From JAHDDY01 sp964549375 (lineage in GTDB: Bacteria; Pseudomonadota; Alphaproteobacteria; Rhodobacterales; Rhodobacteraceae), in assembly GCA_964549375.1 (NCBI GenBank), contig CAZJWF010000118.1, positions 1 to 9,103 of the forward strand: a DNA stretch of 9,103 nt, read 5' to 3'. A program made the translations under genes and the position numbers. The first letter of the stretch is position 1. Each line of letters begins with the position of its first letter. The notes beneath the pieces were generated by a model. That model did no database searches. It was given only the letters and a program-made list of their open reading frames with translations, and had not been told where the DNA came from. Of the stretch, positions 6,540-9,103 are shown piece after piece.

Positions 6540-6777
6540 CGTCAGACTCTGGGGGTCCGTCCGACCTCTGGCCGACGGAAAGGAAAGCCTTGAGCTCGAC
6601 GCGAAAACCATTGGTGAGTTGTTGAAGAAACTGGTCGAGGCTCATCCGGGCCTCGAACCCGTCGCAGCAGAAGGCATCGCCGTTTCGATTGACGGCATCC
6701 TTTACCAGAATTCGCACAATCAACCGATCCCGGCGGGCAGTGAAGTTTATCTGCTGCCGCAATTGAAAGGCGGTTGA
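6532..6777 (+). CDS. MoaD/ThiS-family sulfur-carrier protein
   Basis: An 81-residue ubiquitin-fold protein. The N-terminal strand LDVRLWGSVR (2-11), the central helix TIGELLKKLVEAHPGLE (26-42), IAVSIDGI (49-56) and the tail EVYLLPQLKGG (71-81) follow the MoaD pattern. The C-terminal Gly80-Gly81 is the site that is adenylated and converted to thiocarboxylate in this family. MoaD gives sulfur to molybdopterin as part of MoaD-MoaE synthase. No moaE is beside it, so it may be a dedicated sulfur donor for the cofactor of the adjoining hydroxylase, or may supply sulfur for another step such as the terminal Mo=S ligand; these roles are inferred. It overlaps the large-subunit gene by 8 bases, with a weak AAGG at 6525-6528, pointing to translational coupling. 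It is the last gene of the four-gene operon and converges on the barrel-protein gene 13 bp away. Confidence 0.88.
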   Translation: MLDVRLWGSVRPLADGKESLELDAKTIGELLKKLVEAHPGLEPVAAEGIAVSIDGILYQNSHNQPIPAGSEVYLLPQLKGG

Positions 6778-6779
6778 TC

Positions 6780-6791
6780 GCTCCGGGGAGC
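6780..6791. terminator. Possible short bidirectional hairpin between convergent genes
   Basis: GCTCC-GG-GGAGC forms a 5-bp inverted repeat in the 13-bp gap between the MoaD-like gene and the convergent barrel-protein gene, followed on the plus strand by TAAAATTT. The two-base loop means at most four pairs can really form, and there is no pure T run. The position suits a terminator but the structure is weak. Confidence 0.25.
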
Positions 6792-7570
6792 TAAAATTTC
6801 GTCCAAAGCGCCACGAAAAATCCACGTTCACGCAAGACATTTCGACCATATGCCGTAGCCTGACTTCCCGCCTGAACCGACCACCGATCATTGAGCCGGT
6901 AAACGGTGCTGACGGCAACTTTATGCTCTTGCGTCTGCGTAAACGGCAAATCAGCGTCTCCGACTGAGAAGCGGTTGAAACTCTGGATCACCGCAAACGA
7001 CCGCTCGGTGACATCTAATCCAAACGTCAAATCAGCGACGACCTCATCCGCCGGTTCTTCGAATCGATGGCGATAACCAAGTTGAAAATCCAAGAAGCCG
7101 TGCCGAGACCACAAATCAAACCCGCGTCCATATAATCCACGCAATTCAATTTCCCAATCCGTATCCCCACCATTTAGCGGCGCCAGATCGTTTGATTGCC
7201 CCGGCGCGCTGATACTGCCCTCGACTGAAACTACCGTGTAATCATCCCGCCACAAACGTGTACGAAGGCCGACATCAACGCGGCCAAGGCCATTGCTTTG
7301 GTCGCCGCCCTCTTCTTTGAGACGCAATTCAGGTTGAAAGACGAGGGTTGCCCAGTCGGTCAGACCGTATTCCGCAAATCCACGCAATTCGAATTTCTCG
7401 AACTTCTCCGTCGCAACCGTCTGCCCATCTTCATCAAAAGCATCATTGGCAAATGAATACGCCGTCGTCACGATAACTTGCCCCGTCCCTTTCGGTAACG
7501 TCCAAGCCCCAGCCTGAACGCTGGAACAGGCGCAAAGTCCAAAGAATATGACCAGAGCAATCATCCGCAT
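6791..7570 (-). CDS. Exported beta-rich protein, probable outer-membrane beta-barrel
   Basis: A 259-residue protein with an N-terminal export signal: Arg2, a hydrophobic core of about residues 4-13, then SVQA before GAW, which fits signal peptidase I cleavage after residue 20. An alternative lipobox-like L-C-A-C at 12-15 would make it a lipoprotein, though Cys at -2 is unusual. The mature part has repeated alternating strands rich in aromatic and polar residues (for example FELRGFAEYGLTDWATLVFQPELRL, in two or more turns) and ends in LWTKF; a C-terminal Phe is the usual recognition signal for outer-membrane barrel assembly. I recognise no specific family with certainty; the overall look resembles small barrels annotated near aromatic-degradation genes, so function is unknown. 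It lies 51 bp after the selO-like gene on the same strand and may be co-transcribed. The ATG at 7570 lacks a clear ribosome-binding site; ATG 7564 is an alternative. Confidence 0.75.
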   Translation of the reverse strand: MRMIALVIFFGLCACSSVQAGAWTLPKGTGQVIVTTAYSFANDAFDEDGQTVATEKFEKFELRGFAEYGLTDWATLVFQPELRLKEEGGDQSNGLGRVDVGLRTRLWRDDYTVVSVEGSISAPGQSNDLAPLNGGDTDWEIELRGLYGRGFDLWSRHGFLDFQLGYRHRFEEPADEVVADLTFGLDVTERSFAVIQSFNRFSVGDADLPFTQTQEHKVAVSTVYRLNDRWSVQAGSQATAYGRNVLRERGFFVALWTKF

Positions 7571-7621
7571 ACAAAAACGCTACTGTCGATGTACGGATCA
7601 CGCGAGTCTTCATTTACGCCT

Positions 7622-8989
7622 TCAGCAATAAGCGAGGCGAACTTGCTCTATCTCCGCGAGTTTATTCTCGAATGGAGCCCAATCATCCTCTTGATCAATC
7701 CGATCCCAAATCTCTTCGATTTCGTCATATAGCAAGTCGCACGTCGCCTGCCCGGCAAAGTATGGAGCACTCAACCGCTCAGGCCGATCCGGCGCAAACT
7801 CATGGAAAGCTGCGGCCCAATGCTCTTGTCCATCTTCCGGTTTCGCGCCTCGGGCAACTCCACCAAACCACTTGTGGAAAAACGGTTCCCACGGTGCCTT
7901 TGTGGTTTCGAGCAGAGAATAAGTTTGCCGCACGAAATCCACATCCGCTTCAAGATCGCCACTCGGCGAGATTCCCAAGCGCGCGAAAACGGCGTCTCTC
8001 AAACCGCGCCGATACGCGTCTTCAAAACCCTGCAAGGCGTCGATCAACGCCTCCTCGTCTGAGATCGAAATTAATGCCGATGCAAGTGCCCGGCAATTCC
8101 AGAACACCGCTTCTGGCTGACGCGCAAAAGCATAAAGCCCAGAGTGATCGAAATAAGCGGCGGTATATCCCGGATCGAAGTTTGGTGCGAACCGATACGG
8201 GCCGTAATCAAAACTCTCCCCGGTCACCGTCATGTTGTCGGTATTGAGTACGCCGTGGATGAACCCCGCCGCCATCCATTGCCCGCAGAGCCTCGCGGAA
8301 TTCTTCGTCGCAGCGCGCACGAGAGACGCCGCATCCACCGCCCCTGGCAGGTAATTCTCTGCGACATGAGAGACCAGCAAACTCAATGCTTCTTCATCCT
8401 TATGATACGCATGGCGCTGGAACGTCCCAAAACGAATATGGCTGTGATTGAGCCTCATCAACACTGCCGAGCGGGTCGGCGACGGTTCATCGTTACGCTG
8501 GAGCGGCTCGCCCGTTTCGATCAAACTAAAGGCTTTGGAAGTATTTACACCGCGCGCCTCCACCATCGCGGCGGCAAGCACTTCGCGCACGCCTCCCTTC
8601 AACGTCAGCCGCCCATCCCCTGCCCTCGAATACGGCGTCTGCCCGGACCCTTTGGTCCCAAGATCGAGCAACCGACCTTGATCATCCCGAAGCTGCGCGA
8701 AAAGAAACCCGCGACCATCCCCCAAATCAGGATTGTACGAGCGAAATTGATGTCCGTGATACCGCATTGCACGGGGCTGGCGCATATTGTCCGGCAAAGC
8801 AGAAAACCGCCCGAAATGAGCGGCCCATTCCTCATCGCCGAGGCCATCGAGTCCAACAGACTGCGCCGCCCGCCGATTTCGATACCTTAACAACGTCTTA
8901 GGGAAATCAGCGGCTTGTACAGGGTCAGAGAAATTCTCCCCCAACCGCTCAAACTGCGGATCAGGCCGATATTCGGAACTTACGGACAT
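7622..8989 (-). CDS. selO: SelO/YdiU-family protein (pseudokinase-fold protein adenylyltransferase), short-tail subfamily
   Basis: SelO proteins have a kinase-like fold with ATP bound in reverse and transfer AMP to Ser/Thr/Tyr of protein substrates; in bacteria they are linked to redox stress. Numbered from the upstream TTG at 9007, motifs are GHQF at 85-88, LGDGRG at 95-100, TKGSGQTPYSRAGDGR at 118-133 (Lys119), SHIRFGTF at 189-196, and HGVLNTDNM at 251-259 then FDYGPYRF, giving Asp257, Asn258 and Asp267 as the expected catalytic and metal-binding residues. All are present, so activity is plausible. Two things depart from E. coli-type SelO: LKGGVREVL replaces LRSSIREFL, and the C-terminus ends ...RLAYC without the usual CxS tail. 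This looks like a natural subfamily rather than damage. I prefer ATG 8989 (455 residues), because TTG 9007 has no ribosome-binding site, though the site before 8989 (GATGAG) is modest. It is divergent from a tRNA gene. Confidence 0.9.
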   Translation of the reverse strand: MSVSSEYRPDPQFERLGENFSDPVQAADFPKTLLRYRNRRAAQSVGLDGLGDEEWAAHFGRFSALPDNMRQPRAMRYHGHQFRSYNPDLGDGRGFLFAQLRDDQGRLLDLGTKGSGQTPYSRAGDGRLTLKGGVREVLAAAMVEARGVNTSKAFSLIETGEPLQRNDEPSPTRSAVLMRLNHSHIRFGTFQRHAYHKDEEALSLLVSHVAENYLPGAVDAASLVRAATKNSARLCGQWMAAGFIHGVLNTDNMTVTGESFDYGPYRFAPNFDPGYTAAYFDHSGLYAFARQPEAVFWNCRALASALISISDEEALIDALQGFEDAYRRGLRDAVFARLGISPSGDLEADVDFVRQTYSLLETTKAPWEPFFHKWFGGVARGAKPEDGQEHWAAAFHEFAPDRPERLSAPYFAGQATCDLLYDEIEEIWDRIDQEDDWAPFENKLAEIEQVRLAYC

Positions 8990-9015
8990 TTTCTCATCTT
9001 TCGACAATTGGGCGC

Positions 9016-9044
9016 TTGCAAAGCAGATCGTCCAGCGCTATTTA
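9016..9044 (+). promoter_or_regulatory. Promoter of tRNA-Arg
   Basis: TTGCAA (9016-9021) and TATTTA (9039-9044) are separated by exactly 17 bp and end 13 bp before the tRNA 5' end. A GC-rich discriminator, GCGCCC, follows the -10, as is common for stable-RNA promoters. The -10 lies within a perfect inverted repeat, GCGCTA-TT-TAGCGC (9035-9048). Confidence 0.6.
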
Positions 9045-9057
9045 GCGCCCTCGGTAC

Positions 9058-9103
9058 GCGCTGGTAGCTCAGTTGGATAGAGTACTTGACTACGAATCAA
9101 GGG
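9058..9103 (+). tRNA. tRNA-Arg (anticodon ACG), 5' part, cut by window end
   Basis: The first 46 bases of a tRNA fold normally: acceptor strand GCGCTGG (9058-9064), T8-A9, D stem GCTC (9067-9070) pairing with GAGT (9080-9083) including one G-U, and anticodon stem CTTGA (9085-9089) with TCAAG (9097-9101). The seven-base loop CTACGAA (9090-9096) gives anticodon ACG at 9092-9094, so it reads CGN arginine codons after deamination of A34 to inosine. The variable loop, T arm and 3' acceptor strand lie beyond the window. Confidence 0.95.

Noticed and set aside
7571..7621. Frameshifted remainder of the SelO C-terminus
   Set aside because: The 51-bp gap is too short and in no frame encodes the usual C-terminal SelO segment.
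7608..7624. TGA at the end of the selO-like gene read as selenocysteine
   Set aside because: Typical SelO places Sec or Cys two residues before the end. Here readthrough would add only a few basic residues before another stop (C-U-R-R-K), and no SECIS-like hairpin or SelO-type tail follows.
8144..8890. Long open frame on the + strand opposite the selO-like gene (248 codons)
   Set aside because: No recognisable domain, no ribosome-binding site, and lies wholly antisense to a gene with clear family motifs; a mirror of GC-biased codons.
9058..9103. tRNA as an integration site of a mobile element
   Set aside because: tRNA genes often serve this way, but no integrase, direct repeat or foreign-looking DNA is visible in the window, and the 3' end of the tRNA is outside it.

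Overview
This window looks like chromosomal DNA from an alphaproteobacterium, most likely of the Rhodobacterales/Roseobacter type. The basis is gene content and style: a xanthine-dehydrogenase-type Mo enzyme operon, a divergent gntK/gnd pair, a tRNA-Arg(ACG), moderately high GC by eye, tight packing and many overlapping genes. That placement is inference. I see no insertion sequence, phage gene, CRISPR array, large repeat or broken gene, and no gene-free stretch above 300 bases.

Left part (1-2295): a truncated LysE/RhtB-type exporter and gnd (6-phosphogluconate dehydrogenase) are read leftward with a 4-base overlap. A 77-bp gap separates gnd from gntK (gluconokinase), which is read rightward. 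GntK makes 6-phosphogluconate from gluconate and Gnd oxidises it, so the pair forms a short gluconate-to-ribulose-5-phosphate route.

Middle (2281-6777): a DsbA-fold 2-hydroxychromene-2-carboxylate isomerase-like gene is read leftward and overlaps the gntK 3' end by 15 bp. Divergent from it is a compact four-gene operon for a molybdenum hydroxylase: FAD subunit, 2x[2Fe-2S] subunit, Mo/molybdopterin subunit, and a MoaD/ThiS-like sulfur carrier ending in Gly-Gly. The M-S-L gene order resembles form I CO dehydrogenase, but the active-site loop is AYRAPSAP, matching neither form I (AYRCSFR) nor form II (AYRGAGR). The usual GQG cofactor loop reads GGS. The enzyme is therefore an unassigned molybdenum hydroxylase with its own MoaD-like partner, and this is the most interesting part of the window.

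Right part (6791-9103): a small exported beta-rich protein, probably an outer-membrane barrel, and a SelO/YdiU-type pseudokinase (protein AMPylase family, short C-terminus) are both read leftward. A tRNA-Arg(ACG), cut by the window end, is read rightward from a recognisable promoter.
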